Both the position numbers and the translations under genes were made by a program. Shown here one piece after another: positions 1 through 9,264 of a stretch of DNA of 64,000 nt (the first letter of the stretch is position 1; the number at the start of each line of letters is the position of its first letter). This stretch comes from Bacteroidota bacterium (GTDB taxonomy: Bacteria > Bacteroidota > Bacteroidia > NS11-12g > UBA9320): positions 62,001 to 126,000 of the forward strand of contig JABIUV010000026.1 in NCBI GenBank assembly GCA_018700895.1. The letters run 5' to 3'. The notes below the pieces were generated by a model that saw only the letters and a program-made list of their open reading frames with translations, ran no database searches and was not told the DNA's origin.

Positions 1-323
1 ATGGCAAAAATCAGCGATCCGTAAAATACGAATCCGCCGCCCATTGCTCTTTTGATAGCCGAAGGGTCAGAGATATACTTATTGATGTCTTCCAAAAAGA
101 AAAACAACTTACCACCAAGAAATGCCGCTACGATTACCCAAATAAAAAGGCTTGACAGTTTGTCGGCATCAGTCCCGTACTTCTTACTCTTGCGTAGTGC
201 GATGTAAAAAGACGACAGTACCCCGAGAGCAATCATGAGCCCATAGCTGTGCAATGTGATATGGCTGGGTAAAAACCCCTGTAAAAACTCAGGTATCGGA
301 AAGGTAAATAGCTTTGGAAACAT
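1..323 (-). CDS. lgt: Prolipoprotein diacylglyceryl transferase, N-terminal part (runs off window start)
   Basis: Reverse-strand translation MFPKLFTFPIPEFLQGFLPSHITLHSYGLMIALGVLSSFY...GGGFVFYGSLIFA matches the Lgt N-terminus; ATG at 321-323 (complement). Confidence 0.85.
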   Translation of the reverse strand, partial: MFPKLFTFPIPEFLQGFLPSHITLHSYGLMIALGVLSSFYIALRKSKKYGTDADKLSSLFIWVIVAAFLGGKLFFFLEDINKYISDPSAIKRAMGGGFVFYGSLIFA

Positions 324-363
324 GTTTTAAGTTTAAGACTAAGTTCAAATTTAGGGTTAAAAA

Positions 364-861
364 CTAAAACTCAATTTGATGAATGCGTCTCTCAAATGTG
401 TCCAATGCACTTTTCGCATCGATACCCATATAGAGCAATGTAAATCCTATGATGAATACGCCTGTCAGAATCATCCATAAACTATCAGAGTTTGCCCCAC
501 TGGAGAAAGCCTTTAAACAGCTTAGAAGAATTAGAATAACGCCAGCGGAGAGAAAAAGATATTCTCTCTGTCCAAGCAGTTTTGACTTAAGCTCTAGTTT
601 GATGCCATCTGATGATGAATGGATTTTCCCTGTAATCAACGCATCACTTGGTTTTTTTAATAAAACGGTTGTTTCAGTAAGTGAGAACCCCGTTTCGCAA
701 ACTTGACCAGTATAAAGATAGGGCGAGGAAATCATAGATAAATCGTCACCATTTTCCACCGTGTTTTGAGCTAGGTAACTTATTAGATCATTCCTCTTAA
801 TCTTGAATTCTACAGTACTTTTTTGTAGGATGCCTATTTTTTCGAGAGTAACGATATTCAA
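364..861 (-). CDS. Hypothetical membrane protein (two predicted TM segments)
   Basis: 165-aa ORF; hydrophobic stretches YLFLSAGVILILLSCL and LWMILTGVFIIGFTLLYMGI. Confidence 0.6.
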   Translation of the reverse strand: MNIVTLEKIGILQKSTVEFKIKRNDLISYLAQNTVENGDDLSMISSPYLYTGQVCETGFSLTETTVLLKKPSDALITGKIHSSSDGIKLELKSKLLGQREYLFLSAGVILILLSCLKAFSSGANSDSLWMILTGVFIIGFTLLYMGIDAKSALDTFERRIHQIEF

Positions 862-1043
862 ATTTAAGGTTAAAATACTTCTGATGATGTTTAGAGCTGT
901 GAATTTCAGTCTCTATCCTTCAGCTGTACTAAAACAAAGTTAGGTTTAGAAATAACTTGTTGAATTTCGAACCTTAGCCAAGGAGAGAGTCATTTTTATA
1001 CCCTTCTAACCTAAATCCAAAGTCGCTAACCTTAAACTTAAAC

Positions 1044-2192
1044 TTACTCCTCCTCCTCAGTTTTTCCCCTAAGCGAAAAATTGCCGAAGGAAGGTAAATC
1101 ATACTCTCGTCCTTTCCACACACTCTTTATCGGCAACCAATAGAATACCGCCGTGGCAGCAGTGTTGAGCAATACGTACAGTTCGTATAGTAGCAGATAG
1201 AAGTAGTTAAATGGTCTGCGTTTAGTAGTGATGCACAAGAAAATAATGAAGTACGATTGCAACAGAAATTTGCTAAACCATATCGCTAAGGCGAGTCTTA
1301 AATCTACAAAACCCACGTACAGCAAGGCCGGAATAAAGAGACCGTAGAGTACTAACATAAACTTCCAGTTGAGGGGCAGTTCTCGTGCACCTATCAGCCA
1401 CCGTTTTCGCTGATGGAGCATTTCTTTTACGTTGGGAATGTACCACGCTAGTCCAAGTGTTTCCTCTCGCATGGTGGTACGCCACTGCCATCCGCGGCTT
1501 GTTACTTCTTTGAAAAGTTTGTAGTCTTCGGTAATACTAAAATCAATCTCTTCATAACCACCCGTTTGCCAGTAAGCTTCAGCTCTCACTGCCATATTAT
1601 TCCCTACGCTCGTGCATCCTATTCCTGCATTCGCAAATGCCTTGATATAACCCATAAAATGCAGCCAGTCAATGCTTTGTAAGGTAGCAAAGAGCCCGCC
1701 GCGTTGGCACTTAGTAGTGCCACTTGCTATCCCTACTTCTTGGTTAAATTCTTGTAGCAATCCCAATATCCATTGGTGAGGTAGTTTTACGTCCACATCG
1801 GTTATGAAATAAAACTCGCCACTTGCTTGGTGTGCGAGTTGTCCCAATACGTTTGCCTTACCACGTCCTTTTCCTACGGTTTTGTCTATCTGAAATAATC
1901 TGAAGTGAGGTTTATCAGCAATAAAATCCTCTACTAATGCAGAGGTATTGTCCGTACTTGCATCATTGCCAATTAATACCTCAAGCTTATCAGTAGGGTA
2001 GTCCAATAGTTGCATAGCCTCCAAACTGCGAACAATGAGTTGCTCCTCATTGCGAGCAGCTAGGAGTATGCTTACTTTCGGAAAGTCTTTTCGTTTTTTT
2101 AGTTTGGGATTTTCATAATTGAGTATCGATACCAGTGAAAAGGTTTGAATGGCAAAGAAAATGCCCAATATGAGGTAAGCTACAAAAATCAT
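1044..2192 (-). CDS. Glycosyltransferase family 2, membrane-associated
   Basis: PKVSILLAARNEE, LIGNDASTDNT, ITDVDVKLP, EDYKLFKEV, QRKRW motif and C-terminal TM segments. Confidence 0.88.
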   Translation of the reverse strand: MIFVAYLILGIFFAIQTFSLVSILNYENPKLKKRKDFPKVSILLAARNEEQLIVRSLEAMQLLDYPTDKLEVLIGNDASTDNTSALVEDFIADKPHFRLFQIDKTVGKGRGKANVLGQLAHQASGEFYFITDVDVKLPHQWILGLLQEFNQEVGIASGTTKCQRGGLFATLQSIDWLHFMGYIKAFANAGIGCTSVGNNMAVRAEAYWQTGGYEEIDFSITEDYKLFKEVTSRGWQWRTTMREETLGLAWYIPNVKEMLHQRKRWLIGARELPLNWKFMLVLYGLFIPALLYVGFVDLRLALAIWFSKFLLQSYFIIFLCITTKRRPFNYFYLLLYELYVLLNTAATAVFYWLPIKSVWKGREYDLPSFGNFSLRGKTEEEE

Positions 2193-2794
2193 AAAGTGTG
2201 CATTTGATATCCTTCTTGTTTGAGAAACTGTAAATAAGGAGGCAGTAAGGCTTTGAGGTTTAGTTCCGCTTTCTCACTATCGTGAAAGACAATAATACTA
2301 CCAGGTCGGGTTTGTTTTTTGATACGAGCTAGAGCCCTTGATATTTGGAGACCAGGTAGGTAATCTTTGGTCAGTACATCCCACATTATGATTTCTTTAT
2401 CTTGCGATATCGCTTTGATGGCCTTGAAGTTGATACGACCAAAAGGAGGTCTGAATAGCCGCTGTGCATTCATTTGTTGGTCACACTGTGCAATGTCTTG
2501 AGAGTAATCAGCCGCCGACATATTCCAACCTTTCACATGATGCATGGTGTGGTTGCCCGTCGCATTGTTGCTGTTTTTTACCAGAGTAAAAGTATCGGTG
2601 TGCTTGCGAACATTATCCCCCACCATAAAAAATGTTCCTTTGGCTCCTACCTTATCTAGCTCATCGATAACCCAAGGCGTGATTTGCGGATGTGGTCCAT
2701 CGTCAAAGGTGAGGTAAACAATCTTGTCCGTGACCTTTCTTCGCCACGTGAGTTGTGGTAAAAATGTTTTGCCTATGGTGTACCAAATATTCAA
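2189..2794 (-). CDS. Polysaccharide deacetylase (NodB homology domain)
   Basis: VYLTFDDGPHPQ, GNHTMHH and RPPFGR motifs; 4-bp overlap with the downstream glycosyltransferase. Confidence 0.9.
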   Translation of the reverse strand: MNIWYTIGKTFLPQLTWRRKVTDKIVYLTFDDGPHPQITPWVIDELDKVGAKGTFFMVGDNVRKHTDTFTLVKNSNNATGNHTMHHVKGWNMSAADYSQDIAQCDQQMNAQRLFRPPFGRINFKAIKAISQDKEIIMWDVLTKDYLPGLQISRALARIKKQTRPGSIIVFHDSEKAELNLKALLPPYLQFLKQEGYQMHTL

Positions 2795-2990
2795 GATGAC
2801 AAATGTAAGATTTGCTTTAGGCTTATGAATGAATACGGATGAAGATTATCGTCCTTAGTCGGTTGTAGCGATTCCAAGGTGTGTTCTAGAGCTATTAGTA
2901 AAACGAGGATTACTTTATCTTAATCGAGTGCCAAATACGATACCGAGTAGCTTACCTACATTTGAAAGTGATAAATAACTCCTAACCGCA

Positions 2991-4406
2991 ATGCAAAAAG
3001 CCTTTTTTACCCTTCTCCTGTGTTCTGCTCTAGGTGCTAACGCTCAAACTAGCACAAAATGGAGCTTGCAGCAATGCATTGATTATGCCTTAGAGCACAA
3101 TACAAGTATTCAGCAAAATGTACTACAAGGTGAGATACTGAGCAATAACGTAAGGCAAGCTCAGCTTAGCCGTATCCCTTCACTCAATGGCTCTGGTAGT
3201 CATGTTTACAACATCGGTAGAACCATTGATCCGTTTACCAATACGTTTGATAATGCCACGATTCAGAGCAATAGTTTTTCGATAAGTAGTGGTGTGTTAT
3301 TGTATGGCGGTAGTCAGATTAACAATACCATAAAACAAAACAAGATAGGTTCGCAAGTAAACGAAGAGAGTACTAAGGTGATCCGTAATCAGATTGCCCT
3401 CAGTTTAGCAAGTACATACTTACAAATAGTACAGGCTGAAGAAAACCTCAAAGTAGCCGAAAGTCAGAAACAGATTACTAAGAGTCAGTTGGACCGAGCT
3501 GCACAACTAGTGGCGAGTGGTAGTGCTAACAAAAGTACCAAGTTGAGCCTGCAAGCACAACTTGCTAATGACCAAGTAAACATCATCAATGCACAAAACG
3601 GAATTCAAATTGGATATAATACTCTGATGAATCTAATGCAGTATCCTATTGATCAAGCCTTGGAAATAGAGCGGGTAGAAGTGGTGAGTCTACCTGAGTA
3701 TCTGGGTGATAATGTAGCAGATATTTACAATCTTGCACTCAGTAATTTGCCAGAAATTAAGCAAGCCGAACTGCAAATCGCTCAAAGTAGGGTGGGAGAG
3801 AAAGTAGCAGGAGCGGGATTACAGCCTACACTATCAGCCTTTGGTAATGTGAATACGGTTTATTCTCAAAGTGGTAAAGAAGTGCTCACTACTAATGATA
3901 TAGAGACTTTCCCCATTGGATTTACCGAAAGCACTTTAGAGCCGGTACTTACCGCACGTAATGTGACTGTGGTAAATGACAAAGCTTTTGGGAATCAATT
4001 GTCAGACAATTTAGGTCAGCAAGTTGGTCTATCATTATCGGTTCCGATATTCAACGGATACAGAAGTCGTACAGCGGTAGAAAATGCTAAGGTAACGAGT
4101 AAGATTAATGAGCTCAATTTGGAAAATACCAAGAATCAACTTCGCAATGATGTGACTACGGCTTATACCAATCTTAAAGCAGCACGCAGCCGCTATAAAG
4201 CTGCCAAACTCAGCGAGGAAGCACAACGACTCAATTTTGAATTTGCTCAAAAACGATTTGAGGCAGGAGCAAGCAATAATGTAGACTTGCTTACCGCTAA
4301 AAACCAATGGAGTCAAGCACAGACTCAATTGCTCAACGCCAAGTATGAGTATGTTTTTCGCTCGTTGATTATTAACTTTTATAAAGGACAAGAACTAAAA
4401 CTATAA
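2991..4406 (+). CDS. TolC family outer membrane efflux protein
   Basis: Signal peptide, WSLQQCIDYALEHN, repeated coiled-coil NxL/A motifs, GYRSRTAVENAK. Confidence 0.9.
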   Translation: MQKAFFTLLLCSALGANAQTSTKWSLQQCIDYALEHNTSIQQNVLQGEILSNNVRQAQLSRIPSLNGSGSHVYNIGRTIDPFTNTFDNATIQSNSFSISSGVLLYGGSQINNTIKQNKIGSQVNEESTKVIRNQIALSLASTYLQIVQAEENLKVAESQKQITKSQLDRAAQLVASGSANKSTKLSLQAQLANDQVNIINAQNGIQIGYNTLMNLMQYPIDQALEIERVEVVSLPEYLGDNVADIYNLALSNLPEIKQAELQIAQSRVGEKVAGAGLQPTLSAFGNVNTVYSQSGKEVLTTNDIETFPIGFTESTLEPVLTARNVTVVNDKAFGNQLSDNLGQQVGLSLSVPIFNGYRSRTAVENAKVTSKINELNLENTKNQLRNDVTTAYTNLKAARSRYKAAKLSEEAQRLNFEFAQKRFEAGASNNVDLLTAKNQWSQAQTQLLNAKYEYVFRSLIINFYKGQELKL

Positions 4407-5713
4407 TGACAAAAAAAAATATTTTAATCGCCCTCGGTGTACTCATACTTGTAGCAGTGCTAATTTATGTTGGCAAAAATCGCAGCCGCGGTGAACTTGA
4501 GGTAAACGTAGGCGAGCTTGAGAAGCGAACTATCATAAGTACCGTAAGTGCCAATGGGAAAATAAGACCTGAGGCCGAAGTGAAAATTAGTGCGGATGTT
4601 TCGGGTGAAATTACAGAACTTTATGTGCAAGAAGGCGATACGGTGAAGGAAGGACAACTATTGTTAAAAATAAACCCAGATATCTATGTAACGCAACGCG
4701 ATAGAGCACAAGCAGGGGTGAGTAGCTCACAGAGTAATTATAAAACGACACAGGCACAGCTTACCCAAGCCAAAGCTCGTATGGTAGAGCAAGAGGCGGT
4801 GTACAAAAGGAGTAAACAACTCTTTGAAGACGAGGTGCTTAGTCAAGCAGAGTTTGACGCAGCTACCAGTGCTTATGCCATTGCAAAAAGTGAGATAAAA
4901 GCAGCAGAACAACGACTCGCAGCAGCTAAGTATGGGATAGACAACTCGCAGGCTAGTCTGAATGAGGCCAATAAAGCATTGGGCCGGACAAGCATCTACG
5001 CCCCGAGTGATGGAATAGTTAGTGCGTTGAATAACGAAAAGGGAGAGCGTGTAGTAGGTACAGCTCAAATGGCCGGTACAGAGATTATGGTCATTTCCAA
5101 TTTTAATAATATGGAAGTAATCGTAGACGTAAACGAAAATGATATTCTTCAAGTAGAAAAAGGCGACACAGCTATCGTAGAGGTAGATGCCTACTCCGAT
5201 CGTAAGTTTAAGGCCATCGTTACCGAAATATCCACAAGTGCAAATAATGCCGCTGGAATGCAAATGAGTTCTGACCAAGTAACTAATTTTGAGGTGAAGG
5301 TTCGTTTACTCAAGAGTAGCTACGAAGATTTACTTGCAGTAAGTGATGCACCATTTCTACCTGGTATGAGTGCCAATGTGGAGATACAAACAGAAGTGCG
5401 TAAAGATATCTATTGCTTGCCAATAGAGGCGGTAGGAACACGAGTGCAGGAGAAGGATAGCGGAAGTACGGCTAAGTCAGGAGATGAGGATGAGTTGGAC
5501 GAAGTAGTGTTTAGTGCAGATGGAGGGCAAGCCGTAAAGCATATCGTAAAAACTGGCATACAAGATAGCCGCTACATCGAAATAGTGAGTGGCTTGGATA
5601 GCGTTGAGAATATAATCATTGGGCCGTATGACGCTGTAAGCAAAAAGCTGGATAATGAGAAGAAAGTGGCTATCACAGAAAAGAAGGATAGTGATAAGTT
5701 AGACGAAGAATAG
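4406..5713 (+). CDS. Efflux periplasmic adaptor subunit (HlyD/MacA family)
   Basis: GKIRPEAEVKISADVSGEITELYVQEGDTVKEGQLLLKI lipoyl half motif; overlaps the tolC-like stop by 1 nt. Confidence 0.9.
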   Translation: MTKKNILIALGVLILVAVLIYVGKNRSRGELEVNVGELEKRTIISTVSANGKIRPEAEVKISADVSGEITELYVQEGDTVKEGQLLLKINPDIYVTQRDRAQAGVSSSQSNYKTTQAQLTQAKARMVEQEAVYKRSKQLFEDEVLSQAEFDAATSAYAIAKSEIKAAEQRLAAAKYGIDNSQASLNEANKALGRTSIYAPSDGIVSALNNEKGERVVGTAQMAGTEIMVISNFNNMEVIVDVNENDILQVEKGDTAIVEVDAYSDRKFKAIVTEISTSANNAAGMQMSSDQVTNFEVKVRLLKSSYEDLLAVSDAPFLPGMSANVEIQTEVRKDIYCLPIEAVGTRVQEKDSGSTAKSGDEDELDEVVFSADGGQAVKHIVKTGIQDSRYIEIVSGLDSVENIIIGPYDAVSKKLDNEKKVAITEKKDSDKLDEE

Positions 5714-5758
5714 GGATCCTATTATCAACTAATAGCCTACTTATCCGTTAGTTCATTT

Positions 5759-6181
5759 ATGAACGGAATGGATTTAGTGTCTTTTGCTGTGGCGAGCGGC
5801 TTGGTTGTGCTGATATGGATGGTGCAGTTATTATTATATCCTAGTTTTAATTTTTACTCCAAACAAAATCTGGTAAGCTGGCATACCTCGTATACACCTC
5901 GCATTACGTTCATTGTAGCACCTCTTATGCTGATTCAGCTAGCGGTAGCTGTCTTTAGAATCTATATTGACCTTCGATTACATTACGTCTTGTTTGCAAC
6001 ACTCGTTGCGGCTGCTTGGCTAGTGACGTTTTTTGTGTTTATACCGATGCATAGTAAAATACAAGAGGGAGGTGCTAGCGATATGCTAATGAGTCGATTA
6101 GTGAATCTAAATTGGAGCAGGACGCTGATTTGGAGTGCTATCTTCCTACTCGAGTGTTGGCACCTTTACGAGATACTTTAG
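5759..6181 (+). CDS. Hypothetical four-TM membrane protein
   Basis: 140-aa hydrophobic ORF with several TM segments. Confidence 0.6.
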   Translation: MNGMDLVSFAVASGLVVLIWMVQLLLYPSFNFYSKQNLVSWHTSYTPRITFIVAPLMLIQLAVAVFRIYIDLRLHYVLFATLVAAAWLVTFFVFIPMHSKIQEGGASDMLMSRLVNLNWSRTLIWSAIFLLECWHLYEIL

Positions 6182-6187
6182 TTTAGA

Positions 6188-6817
6188 TTAACCCCACTCG
6201 GCAGGATTTTTTCTCCACTCGGCTAGTCGGTCCAGGTATTCTGATTTTACATATCCACTGGCAACGGCTTGGTCTATCATAGTGGCGTAGTTGCCCAATG
6301 TTACGTACTTGCAGTTAGCATTTTGGAAATTTTGGTCAGCGATATCAAAACCATAAGTGAATATAGCCGCCATTCCCAAAATAGTGTATCCTTCCGCACG
6401 CATATAATCTACCACCTTTAGACTACTGCCTCCGGTGCTTATCAAATCTTCTAGCAATACGATTTTAGCATCGGCATCTACTCTGCCCTCTAGCTGGCGT
6501 TTAAGTCCGTGAGCTTTTGGCTCTGGGCGGCAGTATGCATAGCTTAGGCCAAGTTCATCAGCGATTAATGCACCCATAGCGATACCTGCAGTAGCTACTC
6601 CTACTATGGTGTCTACGCCTGCAAATTCAGCCTGAATTTTAGCTGAAAGCATCTGCTTTATTTCTTTCCTATGCTCTGCAAATGAAAGTACGGTTCTATT
6701 GTCACAGTATATTGGGCTATTCCATCCGCTACTCCATTTGAAAGGATTATCAGGACTTAATTTAATAGCACTTGTTTCTAAAAGTATTTTGGCGATTTTT
6801 GCTTCTGTATTGACCAT
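6188..6817 (-). CDS. pyrE: Orotate phosphoribosyltransferase
   Basis: FKWSSGWNSPIYCDNRTVLS, GVATAGIAMGALIAD, IVLLEDLISTGGSSLKVV PRPP motif. Confidence 0.95.
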   Translation of the reverse strand: MVNTEAKIAKILLETSAIKLSPDNPFKWSSGWNSPIYCDNRTVLSFAEHRKEIKQMLSAKIQAEFAGVDTIVGVATAGIAMGALIADELGLSYAYCRPEPKAHGLKRQLEGRVDADAKIVLLEDLISTGGSSLKVVDYMRAEGYTILGMAAIFTYGFDIADQNFQNANCKYVTLGNYATMIDQAVASGYVKSEYLDRLAEWRKNPAEWG

Positions 6818-6830
6818 ATAACGCCGGCAA

Positions 6831-7454
6831 ATGTATCGAATTTTTCACGGTAAGCACCGTATCTATCTTTCTAAAAAAGAAAGCCATATTGCTAAATATA
6901 AGCCCGATTTTATTTTTAAAAAACCGAAAGAAGAACAAATAAAGGAAGCTCTCAAAGTAAGTAAAAAAGCAACGAAACCTCTGAAAATCCTATTGCTAGG
7001 AGACCCTGACAAGATCCTGAAGAAGGTAGTCTCTGAGTTCAAGTATCAAATAGCAGCTGGTGGTATCGTACATAATACCAAAGGCAAAATATTACTTATG
7101 AAACGTCTCGGTAAATGGGATTTGCCCAAAGGCAAACTAGACAAAGGTGAGACTATAGAGCAATGTGCCTTGCGTGAGATAGAGGAGGAAACAGGGGCCA
7201 GGGAACTATCGGTTACATCCTCTTTTGCCGAAACGTATCACACGTATTACCGCAATGAGAAGTGGGTGATAAAGCATACGCATTGGTATTTGGTAGATTG
7301 TAAAAAGCATAAGAACATATCGCCTCAGGAGGAAGAGGATATTGAATCGGTGGAGTGGGTGAAGTTTAAGAACATAAACATTACCAAGATAGACACTTAT
7401 CCTGCCATACGCTGGTTGCTCAAAAAATACGCAAAGCGGGTAGGGGAGGAATAA
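6831..7454 (+). CDS. NUDIX hydrolase
   Basis: Intact Nudix box GKLDKGETIEQCALREIEEETGA. Confidence 0.92.
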   Translation: MYRIFHGKHRIYLSKKESHIAKYKPDFIFKKPKEEQIKEALKVSKKATKPLKILLLGDPDKILKKVVSEFKYQIAAGGIVHNTKGKILLMKRLGKWDLPKGKLDKGETIEQCALREIEEETGARELSVTSSFAETYHTYYRNEKWVIKHTHWYLVDCKKHKNISPQEEEDIESVEWVKFKNINITKIDTYPAIRWLLKKYAKRVGEE

Positions 7455-7465
7455 ACATTCATAAA

Positions 7466-7509
7466 AAGAAAGAGGCCCGATATGCAACTGCATATCGGGC
7501 CTCTTTCTT
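7466..7509. terminator. Bidirectional intrinsic terminator between convergent genes
   Basis: Perfect 21-bp inverted repeat aagaaagaggcccgatatgca-ac-tgcatatcgggcctctttctt between the NUDIX and T9SS-protein stops. Confidence 0.9.
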
Positions 7510-7527
7510 AATTTAATTTTTTAATAC

Positions 7528-9207
7528 TTATTGCTTGATAAACTTAGTAGATAGAGTACCAGATGTGGTAGTAATATTTACAAAGTAGTAGCCTGTTTGC
7601 AATCCTTCAAGGCTAACAGATGCGTTAGTCATAGGTGCAACAGTTTTTACTGTACGACCAGCTATGTCTAGTACTTCAATGCTCGTAACATTATAAGTAG
7701 GCTCAATAGCAATGTTAATCACGTTGCTAGCTGGATTAGGATAAATTTTAGCAGCGTTGCTTGGCAATACTTCTTTTGTGTTAAGTAATGAAAGCTCAAT
7801 GTCACCATTGATAAGAGCAACTCGAGGGCACATATATCCCACGATAGTGTCTATGTATGTTTTTCCTTTTTCTGGAGACATGTCTGGGTTAGATCCAATG
7901 CTATTCAAGTGAGCGGTAACAGGCTGCCCCATAAACTCTCCTACTACAGTCTCCGCTATTGGAGAAGTTGGATTCCAAAACTGCCAAGGGCTTCCTTGGT
8001 TGTTAAGCTGAGCTGAAGCAACAGGAAGTAATACCGGGAAGAGACCTTTGACCTCTGTGTTGATAGTCATTTCTGGTATATCATCGTAGATATACGCCAC
8101 TGTTTTACCGTAATTAGCTTCTGCCGCTACAGTGTATGGGTCGTATGCTTTAATTTCTTTGATCGCATCGTTATTACCTAGTGCATTTGCTTTTTGAATG
8201 TAAAGGTTCGCTCCCTGCACATCTACTACATCTTCATTCGTAGTAGGTACAATTACAGTTCCTTCATTGAATGGAGCGAAAGGATCTCTCACACAATGAA
8301 AAGATATCATTGGAGCATCTCCAGCTTCGAGCCAAGAGGTATCAGCGAGTGCACCGCCTGCAGTTACGATAGAAGCTACTTCAGCAGATACGGTTGAAGG
8401 ACCGTATAGGTTCAATAAACCTCCGCTGCCATCTATTTCTCCCACTACGGTTCTATCAATGTAAGATGACCCTACACCACCTATTCTAAACTTAGCAAGT
8501 TCCATTTCTTCGTTCTTGTCAAGTGTTTCGTATGCCAAAGCTACATAAGCACCGGTTCCTTCACCATAAAGCGTTACTTTATTAGGGTCTATTCCGTACA
8601 TAGAAGCACTTGATTTTAATGTTCTTACTGCCACTTTTACATCGTGTATAGCTCTGTATACAGCGTTTAGTAATTGACCTCTTCTCTCTTCTACGTTACC
8701 TGCTAAAGGATTCCATCCTAATCTGTAATTTACAGATACGGCTACATATCCACGCTTAGCCCACTCAGTACATAATACGGTTGCAGAACTATCATTTTTG
8801 GTACCATTAGGAGATCCGTTAATTGGTGGAGGTAAGAAGTTACCCGTATGTAAGTATACGATTACAGGACGATCGCTAGTGTTATCTACAGCTGCACTAG
8901 GAGAGTAGATGTCCATTTTTACATCCGTTACTTTTAAGTCAGTTGACGCGTCAGACGGATCATAGTACTTTGTAGGAATTGTCCCTCCAGTACCTAAAAT
9001 GGTTTTAAGATCTGTAATATCTCGTACTAAGTTCATCTGATTAGATGTTGTCGAGGTTAAGAAATCAATGTTTGTACCGTAGGTAACATTTGATGTTACT
9101 TCGATGTCAGCATCAGTGTAAATGGCATCTACATACCTGGTTTGTGCAGTCGCAGCAGTAGCTACAAAAACACATAAAATGGTTAAAATAAAGTATTGTT
9201 TTTTCAT
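7528..9207 (-). CDS. Alpha/beta-hydrolase (carboxylesterase-like) fold protein with T9SS type A C-terminal sorting domain
   Basis: Signal peptide; VIVYLHTGNF, VAVSVNYRLGWNPLAG, VTLYGEGTGAYVALAY elbow; C-terminal KIYPNPASNVINIAIE...GYYFVNITTTSGTLSTKFIKQ. Confidence 0.82.
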   Translation of the reverse strand: MKKQYFILTILCVFVATAATAQTRYVDAIYTDADIEVTSNVTYGTNIDFLTSTTSNQMNLVRDITDLKTILGTGGTIPTKYYDPSDASTDLKVTDVKMDIYSPSAAVDNTSDRPVIVYLHTGNFLPPPINGSPNGTKNDSSATVLCTEWAKRGYVAVSVNYRLGWNPLAGNVEERRGQLLNAVYRAIHDVKVAVRTLKSSASMYGIDPNKVTLYGEGTGAYVALAYETLDKNEEMELAKFRIGGVGSSYIDRTVVGEIDGSGGLLNLYGPSTVSAEVASIVTAGGALADTSWLEAGDAPMISFHCVRDPFAPFNEGTVIVPTTNEDVVDVQGANLYIQKANALGNNDAIKEIKAYDPYTVAAEANYGKTVAYIYDDIPEMTINTEVKGLFPVLLPVASAQLNNQGSPWQFWNPTSPIAETVVGEFMGQPVTAHLNSIGSNPDMSPEKGKTYIDTIVGYMCPRVALINGDIELSLLNTKEVLPSNAAKIYPNPASNVINIAIEPTYNVTSIEVLDIAGRTVKTVAPMTNASVSLEGLQTGYYFVNITTTSGTLSTKFIKQ

Positions 9208-9264
9208 TTGTTTTATGATTATAAAAAATTGTTAGTGGTGCAATATACTAAAATAGGTGTATTG

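Noticed and set aside
4727-5278. 183-aa minus-strand ORF
   Set aside because: Lies antisense inside the efflux adaptor CDS; Cys/Tyr-rich low-plausibility translation; spurious shadow ORF.
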